From positions 2,738,676 through 2,802,675 of the forward strand of contig NZ_JAMQPR010000001.1 in the NCBI RefSeq assembly GCF_026151345.1: a DNA stretch of 64,000 bases, read 5' to 3'. Of this stretch, positions 46,026 to 55,731 are shown one piece after another. Below the pieces are notes generated by a model. It was not told where the DNA came from and ran no database searches. It saw only the letters and a program-made list of their open reading frames with translations. The stretch comes from Leptospira paudalimensis. Its GTDB lineage: Bacteria; Spirochaetota; Leptospiria; Leptospirales; Leptospiraceae. The translations under genes were made by a program, and so were the position numbers. How positions within the stretch are numbered: the stretch's first letter is position 1; every line of letters begins with the position of its first letter.

Positions 46026-46349
46026 TTAGTCGACTAACATTTCTTTAATGACTTTTTTGATTTTCTGATTTGTTTTTGGATCGGATGAACCAAGTTTTTT
46101 TATCAATCTAGATCGATCTACAGTTCTTATCTGGTCCAAAACAATGGAACCTATTTTTCCTTTGAAGGTGATGGATACTCTGGTTGGGTAATTTCGCATC
46201 ATGGTAGTCATTGGTGCAACCATCACCGTACGAATAAATTGGTTCATCTCATTAGGAGAAATTACAATACATGGTCTTGATTTTTGGATCTCATGCCCGA
46301 TAGTTGTATCTAAATTGACTAAAAAAATATCATACTGAGTGATCACCAT
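46026..46349 (-). CDS. mazF: MazF/PemK-family mRNA interferase toxin
   Basis: A 107-residue MazF-fold toxin. It opens VITQYDIFLVNLDTTIGHEIQKSRPCIVIS, where GHEIQKSRPCIVI is the family signature with its active-site Arg, and continues MVAPMTTMMRNYPTRVSI and GSIVLDQIRTVDRSRLIKKLG. The family cuts mRNA at short motifs. It overlaps the antitoxin gene by 7 bases. In L. interrogans an equivalent ChpIK pair is described. Confidence 0.9.
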   Translation of the reverse strand: MVITQYDIFLVNLDTTIGHEIQKSRPCIVISPNEMNQFIRTVMVAPMTTMMRNYPTRVSITFKGKIGSIVLDQIRTVDRSRLIKKLGSSDPKTNQKIKKVIKEMLVD

Positions 46350-46591
46350 TCCCAGTCCTCAGCCTCCAAGTCGAGTGCATCAGGCAGGATCAATGAATCA
46401 TCATTTTGCTTTGCCATCTCTTGGAATTGGGTCGCCCAAGCTTTCCTTGGTCTTTCTTTATCAGGAGAGATGATGATTTTATCTCCATCGACTTTCAAAT
46501 CTACTATATCATCAATATGACATTCCTCTAATACTGTCTTCGGGATACGAATCCCCCTGGAATTTCCAATTTGAATCACAGCCACTTTCAT
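46343..46591 (-). CDS. mazE: MazE/AbrB-fold antitoxin
   Basis: An 82-residue antitoxin. The N-terminal swapped-hairpin AbrB DNA-binding domain is MKVAVIQIGNSRGIRIPKTVLEECHIDDIVDLKVDGDKIIISP, with the IGNSRGIRIPK motif of MazE. The acidic C-terminus (PDALDLEAEDWEW) should bind MazF. The start ATG (46589-46591) lies about 10 bases after a likely -10 box, so the mRNA may have almost no leader. The gene pair sits beside fliF at the edge of the inserted block. Confidence 0.9.
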   Translation of the reverse strand: MKVAVIQIGNSRGIRIPKTVLEECHIDDIVDLKVDGDKIIISPDKERPRKAWATQFQEMAKQNDDSLILPDALDLEAEDWEW

Positions 46592-46601
46592 ATGTAATTA
46601 C

Positions 46602-46631
46602 ATTGTAGTCACATATGAAACCAACCGTCAA
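46602..46631 (-). promoter_or_regulatory. mazEF promoter with palindromic operator arms
   Basis: TTGACG (46626-46631) and TACAAT (46602-46607) are spaced by 18 bases. TCATATGT (46588-46595) and ACATATGA (46611-46618) form inverted arms flanking the -10 box, a probable autorepression site. The transcription start would fall about 4 bases before the ATG. Confidence 0.6.
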
Positions 46632-46759
46632 CGAAAAGTAGGATACCATCCTTGCAATTTCCCTCTCACCACTTCAATTCCCACTCATCCCCCGAAAAGT
46701 ACTTGTACATTTAGGGGAATTCATGGCATTATGTCTCAAATCTCTACGAGGCCCGAACT

Positions 46760-48460
46760 ATGCCTGAACCACTGCAAAAGATCATCGATAATCTAAAAGA
46801 GTTATTCAACAAACTCGACAAAACCAAAAAAATGATTTTGGCTGGGGTGCTTGCAGTGGTAGTGGTGGCCATCATCATCCTCTCCAATGTCTCTTCCCAA
46901 AGAAACCGAGTGGTTCTCTTCAAAGATTTGGATTCCAAAGACTTCTCAGAAGTCACAAAAAAATTAGATGCCCTTGGGTATTCGTATGGTTCAAGCGAAA
47001 CCAGTGTCATCACAGTGGATCCAGAACAAAGGCAAGAAATCGTAACGAAACTTGCACAAGAAAATTTGATCCCAGCAGGTGTGACAGGTTGGGAACTTTT
47101 TGATATAGAAAAATTCACCGAAACACAATTTGATAAAGACATCAAAAAGTACAGAGCGTTAAAGGGTGCGATTGAAAAGTCGCTTAACACCTTACGCCCA
47201 ATTGAAAAAGCAGATGTCAACATTGCGATCCCAGAAGGGGATTTGTTTGAATCCAACTCCTATCCAGTCAAAGCCAGTGTGATTTTACACTTCCGCCCTG
47301 GAGTGGAAGGTATTAGCAAAAAAGAAATTAAAGGGATTGTGAACTTAGTTGCAAGAGCTGTTCCCAAACTCAAACCAGAAAACGTAAGTGTTGCCGATCC
47401 AGATGGAAAAATCATTTCTGATTTTGAAGAAGACTTAGAAAAAGAAAGATTAGAATTACGAATTGTCCAAGAAAAACTCCGAATCGAAGAAGAAGAACGT
47501 GTCAAACGTCTTATCGACATTCGAAACACTCTACGTTGGTACTTAGGTGGGGAAGACCGAGTGGACATCACTCGATTTGAATATTCCTTTAATTGGGACC
47601 AAGAATCCTTAACGGAAAACGAAGTCTTACCTGTAGTTGCGGAAGAAGATAACCCTGATACACCATATAATGAACGTAAGCTTGTTGATGGTTATTCCTT
47701 AAAAGTATCTTCCAAAGAAACAAAAGAATCCTTTAAAGGAAGAGGTTTTACTCCTGATGGACCAGCAGGAACAGAACCAAACCTTCCTCCTGGATACAAA
47801 GATACAGACTACCAAAAGGCTGAGTATTCCAAAGACGAAAACATCAATAACTACGAATTTAACAAACGAGTCAAAGACATCAAACGCCAACCTTGGAAAA
47901 TCGAAAAGATTGGATTGTCTGTGGTTGTGGATGGAGTTTGGGAACGTAAAGAACGAGAAGACGGGATGGGTTATGATCGCAAATACATTCCTGTCGCCGA
48001 ACAAGACTTAAAACTCATTCGTAAAAACTTAGAAGCAGCCATTGGTTACACAAGATCACGCGGGGATCAAATCAGTGTTATCACCATTCCTAAAGATAGG
48101 ACAGAACAGTTCCGCGCTGAAGATGAAGAATTCCAAAGACAACGTGCGATACGAAACATGGTGATCGCATCACTTGTCATTCTCATCTTACTCATCCTAG
48201 CTATCTTAGTGTATCGTGCGATCAAAAAAGAAATCGCAAGAAGAAGAAGACTCAGAGAAGAAGAACTTGCTGCCCAACAACAAATGATGAGAGAAGCAGC
48301 TCTCCGTGTGATGGACGAAGGGGGAGCGGAAGTCGAACTCTCCCTCGACGAAAAACTCAGACGAGAACTTCTCGAAAACGCGATCAACCTGGCAAAAGAA
48401 AAACCAGAAGACGTGGCACAGTTACTCCGCACTTGGCTTGCCGAAGAGGAACAAACGTAA
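46760..48460 (+). CDS. fliF: Flagellar M-ring protein FliF
   Basis: A 566-residue M-ring protein with two membrane helices: [18 protein letters not shown] near the N-terminus and [20 protein letters not shown] near residue 470. Between them are the periplasmic ring-building motifs ([58 protein letters not shown]). The C-terminus ([19 protein letters not shown]) binds FliG. It is not followed by fliG here; the next gene runs on the other strand. It has lost its usual upstream neighbours flgB, flgC and fliE, which lie 10 kb away. Confidence 0.95.
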   Translation: MPEPLQKIIDNLKELFNKLDKTKKMILAGVLAVVVVAIIILSNVSSQRNRVVLFKDLDSKDFSEVTKKLDALGYSYGSSETSVITVDPEQRQEIVTKLAQENLIPAGVTGWELFDIEKFTETQFDKDIKKYRALKGAIEKSLNTLRPIEKADVNIAIPEGDLFESNSYPVKASVILHFRPGVEGISKKEIKGIVNLVARAVPKLKPENVSVADPDGKIISDFEEDLEKERLELRIVQEKLRIEEEERVKRLIDIRNTLRWYLGGEDRVDITRFEYSFNWDQESLTENEVLPVVAEEDNPDTPYNERKLVDGYSLKVSSKETKESFKGRGFTPDGPAGTEPNLPPGYKDTDYQKAEYSKDENINNYEFNKRVKDIKRQPWKIEKIGLSVVVDGVWERKEREDGMGYDRKYIPVAEQDLKLIRKNLEAAIGYTRSRGDQISVITIPKDRTEQFRAEDEEFQRQRAIRNMVIASLVILILLILAILVYRAIKKEIARRRRLREEELAAQQQMMREAALRVMDEGGAEVELSLDEKLRRELLENAINLAKEKPEDVAQLLRTWLAEEEQT

Positions 48461-48487
48461 GGTAACTGATACGTTATCCAGCAACTA

Positions 48488-51049
48488 TTAGGATTCTTTT
48501 TTCCAGCGGATATTGGCACCACGAGAAATCCGAGAATACACTTCTCGGAAGTATTGGTTAGGTGCCTTTCCATCTGGGTCTTGCGAATAACGAGGCCTTA
48601 GGCGGTGGACAAAGTACATATCCAAATCACCCTTATTTTTCCCATGCACTTTCCCTCGATACTCTGTCACAAAAAAATACTTCACTAATTCATACGTTTC
48701 CTTAGAGACATTGATTTTTCCAGTTTCACCACCTGATTCCATTCGGGATGCGGTATTCACTGTATCACCCCAGATGTCATAGGCAAACTTAAACCGACCC
48801 ACTACCCCTGCCACAACGGGACCTGTATGAATCCCAAGACGTAATTCCCAATAGGGAAGGTCTAAAGCAGTTTTGATTTCCTTCAATTGGTTCATAAAAC
48901 TTTGGATCTCGAGTGCCGCCAAACAAGCGTCAATGGCACTTGTTCGATTTTCCACAGGTAAACCACCGGCACACATATAACTGTCCCCAATGGTTTTTAA
49001 TTTTTCTAAATTATTCCTGAGGATAATCTCATCAAACTGAGTGAAACAAGCATCCAGTTCTTCGATTAGGCTTTGTTCATCCATTCCTTCTGCTACTTTG
49101 GTAAAACCTTTGAAGTCTGTGAATAATACGGTAGCGTTTTCAAAGCGGACTGGATTCACACTCCCCTTCAATTTTAATTCTTGGGCAACTTTGTAAGGTA
49201 AGATGTTTAATAAAAGTTTTTCGGATTCTTCGCGTGCTTCTTCAGCTTTATCTTGTGCTATAAGAGCCTTTTCTCTTTCTTCATCTGCTTTTTGTTTTTC
49301 TAAATCTAACAAAAAATAGCTAATATCAAGTTCTTCAGCAAGTGGCCTTGACATGATGTAGACCACAAGGTAATTAAATAGAACCAGCGGTAAAACAATC
49401 ATTGTGAGATGAAATGCCGACTCCCCCACTCCATATTGTTCTCGTATCAATGGAAAATACAAAATAGCAGCAATTGCCATTGTGATGAGTCCAAGGTTTG
49501 CCAAACGTTGACTCAATTGGATCGTCCTTCCTTCCAATGATAATGCACCATGTCTTAGAACCGCATAACCTAGTAAAAATGCAGGTATGAATTGAAAATC
49601 TGCAATGGGATAAATCGGAATTCCATGGCTTGGAAGTAAAGCTGCTAACAGTAATAATGCTGATAATAAAAAAGAACCAATGATCCACTTGGAGGCAAAG
49701 TTGATATACCCTTTGTTCCGAAGGAAGGTAATTAAAACTAATACTAATGCGATGGCTCCATTGGCACCAACAAGAAGTTCCGCAGGACCACCATGATGGA
49801 CTCGAGACCAAGGGTAATCATAATACCCTACAAACAAGTAGGGGGAAGGAGCTAAAATGGCTGCTGTGATACAAAGTAAATCGATCCATTTAAGCCACCC
49901 TGGTGATTTTTGACCAATCGCTTCAAAAACAAGTCTCACCATGATACTCGGAGCAAACGCAAATGCCACAAAGGTCATCTGCGAAATCCGAAGTTGTACA
50001 ACATAGGATATGTTTAATTTTAATGGAACAGATTGGATTACATAAAAACCAGTGAGAATGAGAGCGAACGCACAAAGTTGGTTGATCCTTGCCGATGGAT
50101 TAGCCCCAGCAACGATGATTGATAAAAAAACTGCACCAAACACTGAAATGACGGGAGGTATCCCCCAAGGATACCATTTTGCAGATTCATATGCATTAGG
50201 TGAAAGCCCAAAGGAAACTCCAAAAGAGATAAAAATCAAAACAAAAGAAAGTAAGGCGAATAAAAAATAGAACATTCCATTCTTTTGGAATAATAGTTCA
50301 TTCACATCAAAAAAATCGGAACGAAACACTCCATAGGCGACTAGTAACATCGGAATGAATAAAAAGAATCCACCAGGATATACTTTGAATCCCAAAATAC
50401 TGGGAGCATTTAAGGTAGTGAGTAAAAATAGTAAATTAACACCATGAAAGAGTGTTAAATGGTAATGCTTACGTATGTAAAGGTAATGTTTGATAAACGA
50501 AGGAAGAATGAGTAAAAAGTATCCTAATGGTGCAAGGATTCCCCAAGGCCTTACAAAGGCACTGCCACGAGGGTATTTTCCAAATGGGAATTCAAACACG
50601 GTTGTTTCAAATCCTTTTCCTAAAATTACTCCCAAATATAATACAAAACTTGCAAACCAACAAACATAAGAATAGTATAACAGAAGTTTACTTTGTTTCC
50701 CTGTCATGTGAAATGCTAGGTAAAAGGCAGTGGGTGCAAGTGGGGCTACAAAAAAATACAATAAATCATTCCACAATACAAGTGTTTCAACATCTTGGAT
50801 CCATGCTCTTGTTGTTAATACAAGGCCTACACATCCAAAACTGATAAATGAAATGGTCAAATTGAGATGAAAATAGCGATTCTCCTCTTTTGATTTTCGA
50901 AATTTTTGAAACGCAAAATAACTAAGAAATAAACCCACAACAAATGTTAAAATCCCAGGAGCGCCATATGGAATTTGGTACCAAAAATATTCCCAATTGG
51001 AGATGACTCCCTCCGGTTTTACAAAATAAATTAGAGAATATGAATCCAT
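48488..51049 (-). CDS. Adenylate cyclase with a doubled 7TM sensor module
   Basis: An 853-residue protein. It has about 16 to 17 hydrophobic helices before residue ~560, apparently two 7TM histidine-kinase-N-type modules: FLFIPMLLVAYGVFRSDFF ends one and FQFIPAFLLGYAVLRHGAL ends the other. A coiled linker (KADEEREKALIAQDKAEEA) leads to a class III cyclase domain from about 635: VLFTDFKGFTK and TIGDSYMCAG (metal Asp), EKLKTIGD and FAYDIWGDTVNTASRME. The Lys-Asp pair in KTIGD/YDIWG fits ATP and not GTP. It would make cAMP in response to a membrane signal. Confidence 0.85.
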   Translation of the reverse strand: MDSYSLIYFVKPEGVISNWEYFWYQIPYGAPGILTFVVGLFLSYFAFQKFRKSKEENRYFHLNLTISFISFGCVGLVLTTRAWIQDVETLVLWNDLLYFFVAPLAPTAFYLAFHMTGKQSKLLLYYSYVCWFASFVLYLGVILGKGFETTVFEFPFGKYPRGSAFVRPWGILAPLGYFLLILPSFIKHYLYIRKHYHLTLFHGVNLLFLLTTLNAPSILGFKVYPGGFFLFIPMLLVAYGVFRSDFFDVNELLFQKNGMFYFLFALLSFVLIFISFGVSFGLSPNAYESAKWYPWGIPPVISVFGAVFLSIIVAGANPSARINQLCAFALILTGFYVIQSVPLKLNISYVVQLRISQMTFVAFAFAPSIMVRLVFEAIGQKSPGWLKWIDLLCITAAILAPSPYLFVGYYDYPWSRVHHGGPAELLVGANGAIALVLVLITFLRNKGYINFASKWIIGSFLLSALLLLAALLPSHGIPIYPIADFQFIPAFLLGYAVLRHGALSLEGRTIQLSQRLANLGLITMAIAAILYFPLIREQYGVGESAFHLTMIVLPLVLFNYLVVYIMSRPLAEELDISYFLLDLEKQKADEEREKALIAQDKAEEAREESEKLLLNILPYKVAQELKLKGSVNPVRFENATVLFTDFKGFTKVAEGMDEQSLIEELDACFTQFDEIILRNNLEKLKTIGDSYMCAGGLPVENRTSAIDACLAALEIQSFMNQLKEIKTALDLPYWELRLGIHTGPVVAGVVGRFKFAYDIWGDTVNTASRMESGGETGKINVSKETYELVKYFFVTEYRGKVHGKNKGDLDMYFVHRLRPRYSQDPDGKAPNQYFREVYSRISRGANIRWKKES

Positions 51050-51126
51050 CTTATATAAGATCGGCTATGAAATATTGAGAAAAGAGTCATTTCTTCTATT
51101 TGACTCACTTCCTAAAATTTTGTGCT

Positions 51127-52023
51127 ATGTCGGATATGTTAGATCTTAATTTTCCAAAAAAGAACGCTACAGAATGGTTGGCCTCAGGTAAATTTTTTGA
51201 ATATAAAAAATTCCAAATCTTCTATATCCAAGAAGGAAGAGGTCAAAACTTAATCTTGTTACATGGTTTCCCAACTTCTTCATGGGATTATTCTAAAATT
51301 TATAATGGGTTAACTAGATACTTTAATACCATTGCGATAGATTTTTTAGGCTTCGGATATTCTTCAAAACCAGTTAATCACGAATATACATTAGTCGAAC
51401 AGACTGATATCATCGAATCCTTTATTGAAAAAAACGCTCTCAAACGAGTTAAATTTGTATTCCATGACTATGCTGTCAGTGTTGGCCAAGAAATCCTAGC
51501 TCGTCACTTAGAATCTAAAGAACGTAAGTATGAAATAGATGGTGCGGTGTTTTTTAACGGTGGATTATTCCCTCATTTGCATAGACCTACTTTCAAACAA
51601 AAACTGCTCGCAACACCTATATTAGGTGCAATACTCGCAAAATTTTACGACGAAAAAAAATTCGGCGTAGCATTTAGCGATGTTTTTGGTAAAAATACAA
51701 AACCCACAGAAAAAGAAATCTCTGTCCTTTGGAAACTCATCACCTATCCAAATAAAGTGCTTATCCCTCATAAACTTTTAAAGTACATTAAAGAGAGACG
51801 ATACCATGGTGAACGTTGGAAAAATGCCCTCTTACAAACGGAAGTACCATTGTTATTTATCAATGGAGGAGAAGATCCTGTTAGTGGAAGTCATTTAGCA
51901 GATGAGATTGAAAAACTGCCTATCAAACACAAAAAACTGATTCGTTGGCCAAATATTGGACACTACCCAATGTGGGAAAACCCAGAGGAAAGTTTTAAAG
52001 AAATTTATGAGTTTCTAAAATAA
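51127..52023 (+). CDS. Alpha/beta hydrolase, haloalkane dehalogenase/epoxide hydrolase-like
   Basis: About 298 residues from the ATG at 51127. The oxyanion loop is LLHGFPTSSWDYSKIYN. The nucleophile position is Asp in VFHDYAVSVGQEIL and not Ser, as in haloalkane dehalogenases and epoxide hydrolases. The acid is in NGGEDPVSG and the His is in IGHYPMWENPEE. A cap domain fits LVEQTDI to RYHGERWKN. It should open epoxides or remove halogen via an ester intermediate; the substrate is unknown. Confidence 0.78.
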   Translation: MSDMLDLNFPKKNATEWLASGKFFEYKKFQIFYIQEGRGQNLILLHGFPTSSWDYSKIYNGLTRYFNTIAIDFLGFGYSSKPVNHEYTLVEQTDIIESFIEKNALKRVKFVFHDYAVSVGQEILARHLESKERKYEIDGAVFFNGGLFPHLHRPTFKQKLLATPILGAILAKFYDEKKFGVAFSDVFGKNTKPTEKEISVLWKLITYPNKVLIPHKLLKYIKERRYHGERWKNALLQTEVPLLFINGGEDPVSGSHLADEIEKLPIKHKKLIRWPNIGHYPMWENPEESFKEIYEFLK

Positions 52024-52068
52024 ATAACAATTAATAGTTGTTAGATTATATCGCCGTAGATTCTGAAA

Positions 52069-52097
52069 GGCCACTTACTATAAAATGATGAGTGGTC
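52069..52097 (+). terminator. Weak terminator-like hairpin after the alpha/beta hydrolase gene
   Basis: GGCCACT pairs with AGTGGTC (one G-U) and is followed by only three T. It also lies two bases before the end of cdaR on the other strand, where one pair is lost. Confidence 0.35.
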
Positions 52098-52098
52098 T

Positions 52099-53145
52099 TT
52101 AGGATCGATCGGAAGGATGAGGGGAGATTCCTTCCATCCCTGTTCCATCATCTATATTATCTGGATCGATATTTTGTTCTTTGACTTTGTATCGAATTTC
52201 GATTTTTTCAGGGCTGATCTGCAATATTTCGATCCCTTTTAGATCTTTGTTTTTGATGATCCTAACTTTTGCTACCTGAGGTTGTAACTCTGGAACAATT
52301 TTATTTTTAATTGGATCAAAGATATAATTACAAGGAACTTGAGCTGTAATGCCCGTTAGGATTTGTGCAGATCGAATTGGTTTTAGTGAAAAATAACGAA
52401 TTGCAACTTGTTCTTCCGAAAGTTCTGCATCAAGTTTTGGATCTAACCCAGAACAAATGATAGGAATCCCTGCGGCAGTTTGTTCTCCCGTTTTATACGA
52501 AAGTGGAATGATATTTACATTCACAGTTACATCACGAGAACCAAGGACATTTACACCTTTCGGCAATTCTGGAATTTTGACAGTTTTTGCAAAAGGTTCC
52601 TTACGATCAACAAGTGAGATTTCTGGCAAAACTACTTTATTGATTTTTTCAAGGTCTTGTGGTTTACCACTGAGTGTGATTTTTTGAGGGCTTAAAATCT
52701 GAGTCAACTTTTCAAAGTTAGCTGGTGGGTTCCCTTCAAAAACAACTTCAAGTGGAACCACTTTGAGTCCTCTGGATTCTATTTCCACTGGAACTGTTTT
52801 TTTAAGTTTTGTTACCTTAACTCCACTCGGAACACCAACAATTTTTTTGATAGGAACTTCAGTGACACCTAGTTGAACATCTTCCGGATCAATCACAGCC
52901 TTCATGAATTGAGAATAATAGTTCACTACATCTTTTAAACCTTCCACGCGAACTGGAATGGTTTTTTCTGGGTTTTTTGAATAACTCAAATTACCAGATA
53001 ACTTTGGATAGTCGATTGGGACATTCACTGTTTTGATCAAAACTTTAGAGTTTTGCAAATTTACATAGAAGATACTAGCAATGATCAGTGATATGAGTTT
53101 TGCTTTCCAATTCCGTACCATTTTTCCAAATAATTTCAAAATCAT
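52099..53145 (-). CDS. cdaR: YbbR-domain protein CdaR, c-di-AMP synthase regulator
   Basis: A 348-residue single-pass membrane protein. The N-terminal helix (WKAKLISLIIASIFYVNLQ) is followed by three to four YbbR-like repeats (for example NYYSQFMKAVIDPEDVQLG, PEISLVDRKEPFAKTVKIPELPKGV). The repeats are beta strands exposed outside the inner membrane. CdaR binds and modulates the diadenylate cyclase CdaA, whose gene is immediately upstream and overlaps by four bases. It is the last gene of the operon. Confidence 0.82.
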   Translation of the reverse strand: MILKLFGKMVRNWKAKLISLIIASIFYVNLQNSKVLIKTVNVPIDYPKLSGNLSYSKNPEKTIPVRVEGLKDVVNYYSQFMKAVIDPEDVQLGVTEVPIKKIVGVPSGVKVTKLKKTVPVEIESRGLKVVPLEVVFEGNPPANFEKLTQILSPQKITLSGKPQDLEKINKVVLPEISLVDRKEPFAKTVKIPELPKGVNVLGSRDVTVNVNIIPLSYKTGEQTAAGIPIICSGLDPKLDAELSEEQVAIRYFSLKPIRSAQILTGITAQVPCNYIFDPIKNKIVPELQPQVAKVRIIKNKDLKGIEILQISPEKIEIRYKVKEQNIDPDNIDDGTGMEGISPHPSDRS

Positions 53146-53972
53146 ATGATGACACCGGAATCTTTTTCTTTGGATTTTCTTTGTGATTCGTCTTTTGACT
53201 TTTTATTCCCTGACATCAAACCACTCACAAGAGCTTTTAACTCCAAGGGTTTCACTGGATGGATCATTTCCCCTTCGTAACAAATTGTAATGTCTCCAGT
53301 TTCTTCAGAAGTAACGATGATGATTGAATCTGTTTCTTCTGAAAGTCCAAGGGCAGATCTATGCCTTGCACCCAAAGTTGAAATTTCTACGGAACTACTC
53401 ATAGGCAAATAAGAAGCAGCACAAACGATTCGGTTTTGTTCTATGATGACGGCACCATCATGGAGTGGTGAATTCTTAAAGAAGATAGTTTGTAAAATTT
53501 CAGAGGTCACAATGGAATCCATCGGGACTGCGTTTTCTGATATATCCTTAAGGCTAATGTCTTTCACAAGCACAATGATAGAGCCAATTTTTTCTTGGGA
53601 CATGGCTCTAACGGCTTCCACAATTGGATCCAAATCAAAAGTAGGTTTTAGAAAAAACAAACGTAGGAGACGTATCCTTGCTAAATCACCTGTTAAACGG
53701 CGTAACTCAGGTTGCAAGAGAACAATGATGGCAAAAACAAGTGCAGGGCGAATATTGGTTAAGATCCATTCAAGCAACTCAAAACCTAAGTATTCAGCTA
53801 AACTTCCCGAGATCCAAATGATCCCTACCCCAAATAAAAGTTGAATCCCACGTGTTCTACGTAAGGTTGTATAGGTTTTATAAATTAAAAATGCGACGAT
53901 GAGTACATCCAAACTAATGGAGATATAATTTTTACTCCATGGAATGATATATAATCCTCGAAAAAAATCCAA
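53142..53972 (-). CDS. cdaA: Diadenylate cyclase CdaA (DacA)
   Basis: A 276-residue membrane enzyme. Three N-terminal helices (VLIVAFLIYKTYTTLR, GIIWISGSLAEYLGFELLEW, ALVFAIIVLLQPELRR) precede the DAC domain. The catalytic motifs are NSPLHDGAVII (DGA) and LGARHRSALGLSEETDSII (RHR). It joins two ATP molecules to make c-di-AMP, which controls potassium uptake and cell-wall homeostasis. It sits between cdaR and dapB. Confidence 0.93.
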   Translation of the reverse strand: MDFFRGLYIIPWSKNYISISLDVLIVAFLIYKTYTTLRRTRGIQLLFGVGIIWISGSLAEYLGFELLEWILTNIRPALVFAIIVLLQPELRRLTGDLARIRLLRLFFLKPTFDLDPIVEAVRAMSQEKIGSIIVLVKDISLKDISENAVPMDSIVTSEILQTIFFKNSPLHDGAVIIEQNRIVCAASYLPMSSSVEISTLGARHRSALGLSEETDSIIIVTSEETGDITICYEGEMIHPVKPLELKALVSGLMSGNKKSKDESQRKSKEKDSGVII

Positions 53973-53973
53973 T

Positions 53974-54777
53974 TTATATTCCTAAAACATCAAACATATT
54001 GTACAAACCTTTCGATTTGCCATGTAAAAATTCAGCGGCTTTCACAGCCCCACTAGCGAATGTTTTGCGATCTTGAGCACGATGGGTAATTTCAATCCTC
54101 TCTTCTGGACTAAAAAAATAAACTGTGTGTTCGCCAACGACTTCACCGGCACGCATCGTATGCATTGCGATTTCTTTTTGGTCTCGTTCAGGGTACATAC
54201 CATGACGACCATAAATCACATTTTCTTCATTCCGATTACTAGCCTCTAGTAACACTTCTTTTAAATACATTGCTGTACCAGAAGGAGAGTCTTTTTTATG
54301 CCTATGGTGGATGTCTAAAACTTCGATATCAAAATCTTCATGTAAAACTTTCGCTGCAATTTCAGTGAGTTTAAAGAGTAAATTCACACCAACAGACATA
54401 TTGGGAGAAAATACAATCGGGATGGTTTCAGATGCGGATTTGATTAGAGTTTTATCTGAATCAGTAAGGCCGGTTGTTCCAATCACCAATGGTTTATGAT
54501 TTTTTAATGCCGTGTTGAGAGTGGATTCAAATCCAGTGTGGGTACTAAAATCAATTAACACATCAGAATCTTCGTTTGCTTTTTGTAAGTCGGAAGATAA
54601 AAGTATACCAGTTTCTTTGATCCCTGCATGGTTTCCAGAATCAAAACCAGCATATATCGCCCCTTCTCTCACAACGGCTGCGCTTAACACCGATTTTTTG
54701 GAAAGAGATAAGACTTGGATGATGGCTTTCCCCATCCTACCACCAGCACCAATCACACCTACTTTGATTTTAGACAA
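53974..54777 (-). CDS. dapB: 4-hydroxy-tetrahydrodipicolinate reductase DapB
   Basis: A 267-residue enzyme of normal length. The nucleotide site is [17 protein letters not shown]. The signature [19 protein letters not shown] is in the substrate site, and [27 protein letters not shown] closes the protein. It reduces 4-hydroxy-tetrahydrodipicolinate in the lysine/diaminopimelate pathway. The gene starts within the last bases of dapA, so they are coupled. Confidence 0.95.
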   Translation of the reverse strand: MSKIKVGVIGAGGRMGKAIIQVLSLSKKSVLSAAVVREGAIYAGFDSGNHAGIKETGILLSSDLQKANEDSDVLIDFSTHTGFESTLNTALKNHKPLVIGTTGLTDSDKTLIKSASETIPIVFSPNMSVGVNLLFKLTEIAAKVLHEDFDIEVLDIHHRHKKDSPSGTAMYLKEVLLEASNRNEENVIYGRHGMYPERDQKEIAMHTMRAGEVVGEHTVYFFSPEERIEITHRAQDRKTFASGAVKAAEFLHGKSKGLYNMFDVLGI

Positions 54778-55654
54778 TGCCTTCCTCTTTTAACTGGAAT
54801 ACGATTTTTTTAAATGATTCGGCTGGTTGCCCTTCCGACAACGAAGTCATTGGCAATCTTAGTTCATTACTGCAATAACCGAACCAACTCATAGCTGCTT
54901 TGATTGGGATTGGATTTGTTTCGATAAAAGCATTCACAAATACTGGGAGCAGTTTGTAGTAAATTTTTTTGGAAGCTTCCAGATCACCACGAAGGTAAAG
55001 GGAAACCATATCCACACATGCTCGAGGGAATAAATTAGAAACTACAGATACAACTCCTCTTCCACCGATGGAAAGTACAGGAAGAGTTAAGTTGTCATCA
55101 CCAGATAACAAATCAAAGTCGGGTGGACAGAGCGAAATCACTTTTGCCATTTGTCCGAGATCCCCTGTTGCTTCTTTGATTGCTGCAATTTTAGGATGAG
55201 CCGCCAAACGACTAACCGTTTCTGGCAAAAGGTTTACATTGGTTCTACCTGGAATGTTGTACAACATCACAGGTTTCGATGATACATTTGCAATGGCCGT
55301 AAAATGTTGGAACATCCCTTCTTGCGTAGGTTTGTTATAATACGGATTTACAGACAAAATTCCATCCACTCCATCTGCACAAGCAGACTCAGTGAGTTCA
55401 ATTGCCTCTTTTGTGGAGTTAGAACCAGTACCCGCGATCACTTGGATTTTGCCAGCTACGATCTGCACCGTTTTTTGGATGAGTTCCTTATGTTCTTCGT
55501 AGGATAAAGTGGGGGATTCTCCCGTTGTCCCACAAGGAACCACACCAGCAACTCCGGATCGGATCTGGTTTTCTAGGATTTTAAAGTATTGATCGTAATC
55601 GATTTTCCCCTGGCGGAAGGGGGTGATGACCGCAGTATAAACGCCCTGAAACAT
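54770..55654 (-). CDS. dapA: 4-hydroxy-tetrahydrodipicolinate synthase DapA
   Basis: A 294-residue aldolase of normal size. [18 protein letters not shown] opens it, [18 protein letters not shown] and [16 protein letters not shown] (catalytic Tyr) follow, and the Schiff-base Lys is in [12 protein letters not shown]. It condenses pyruvate with aspartate semialdehyde, the first step towards diaminopimelate, the peptidoglycan cross-linker. It begins the dapA-dapB-cdaA-cdaR operon and is divergent from the WecA-like gene across 77 bases. Confidence 0.95.
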   Translation of the reverse strand: MFQGVYTAVITPFRQGKIDYDQYFKILENQIRSGVAGVVPCGTTGESPTLSYEEHKELIQKTVQIVAGKIQVIAGTGSNSTKEAIELTESACADGVDGILSVNPYYNKPTQEGMFQHFTAIANVSSKPVMLYNIPGRTNVNLLPETVSRLAAHPKIAAIKEATGDLGQMAKVISLCPPDFDLLSGDDNLTLPVLSIGGRGVVSVVSNLFPRACVDMVSLYLRGDLEASKKIYYKLLPVFVNAFIETNPIPIKAAMSWFGYCSNELRLPMTSLSEGQPAESFKKIVFQLKEEGIV

Positions 55655-55731
55655 AAATTAAACATCGAAGAGGGACTGATTTTTGCAATAAAAAACTGCC
55701 AAAAGACCCCGATCTGAGAAACTTTGCGAAA

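Noticed and set aside
46744..47256. A 170-residue minus-strand frame opposite fliF.
   Set aside because: Serine-rich antisense shadow of an intact fliF, with no motif.
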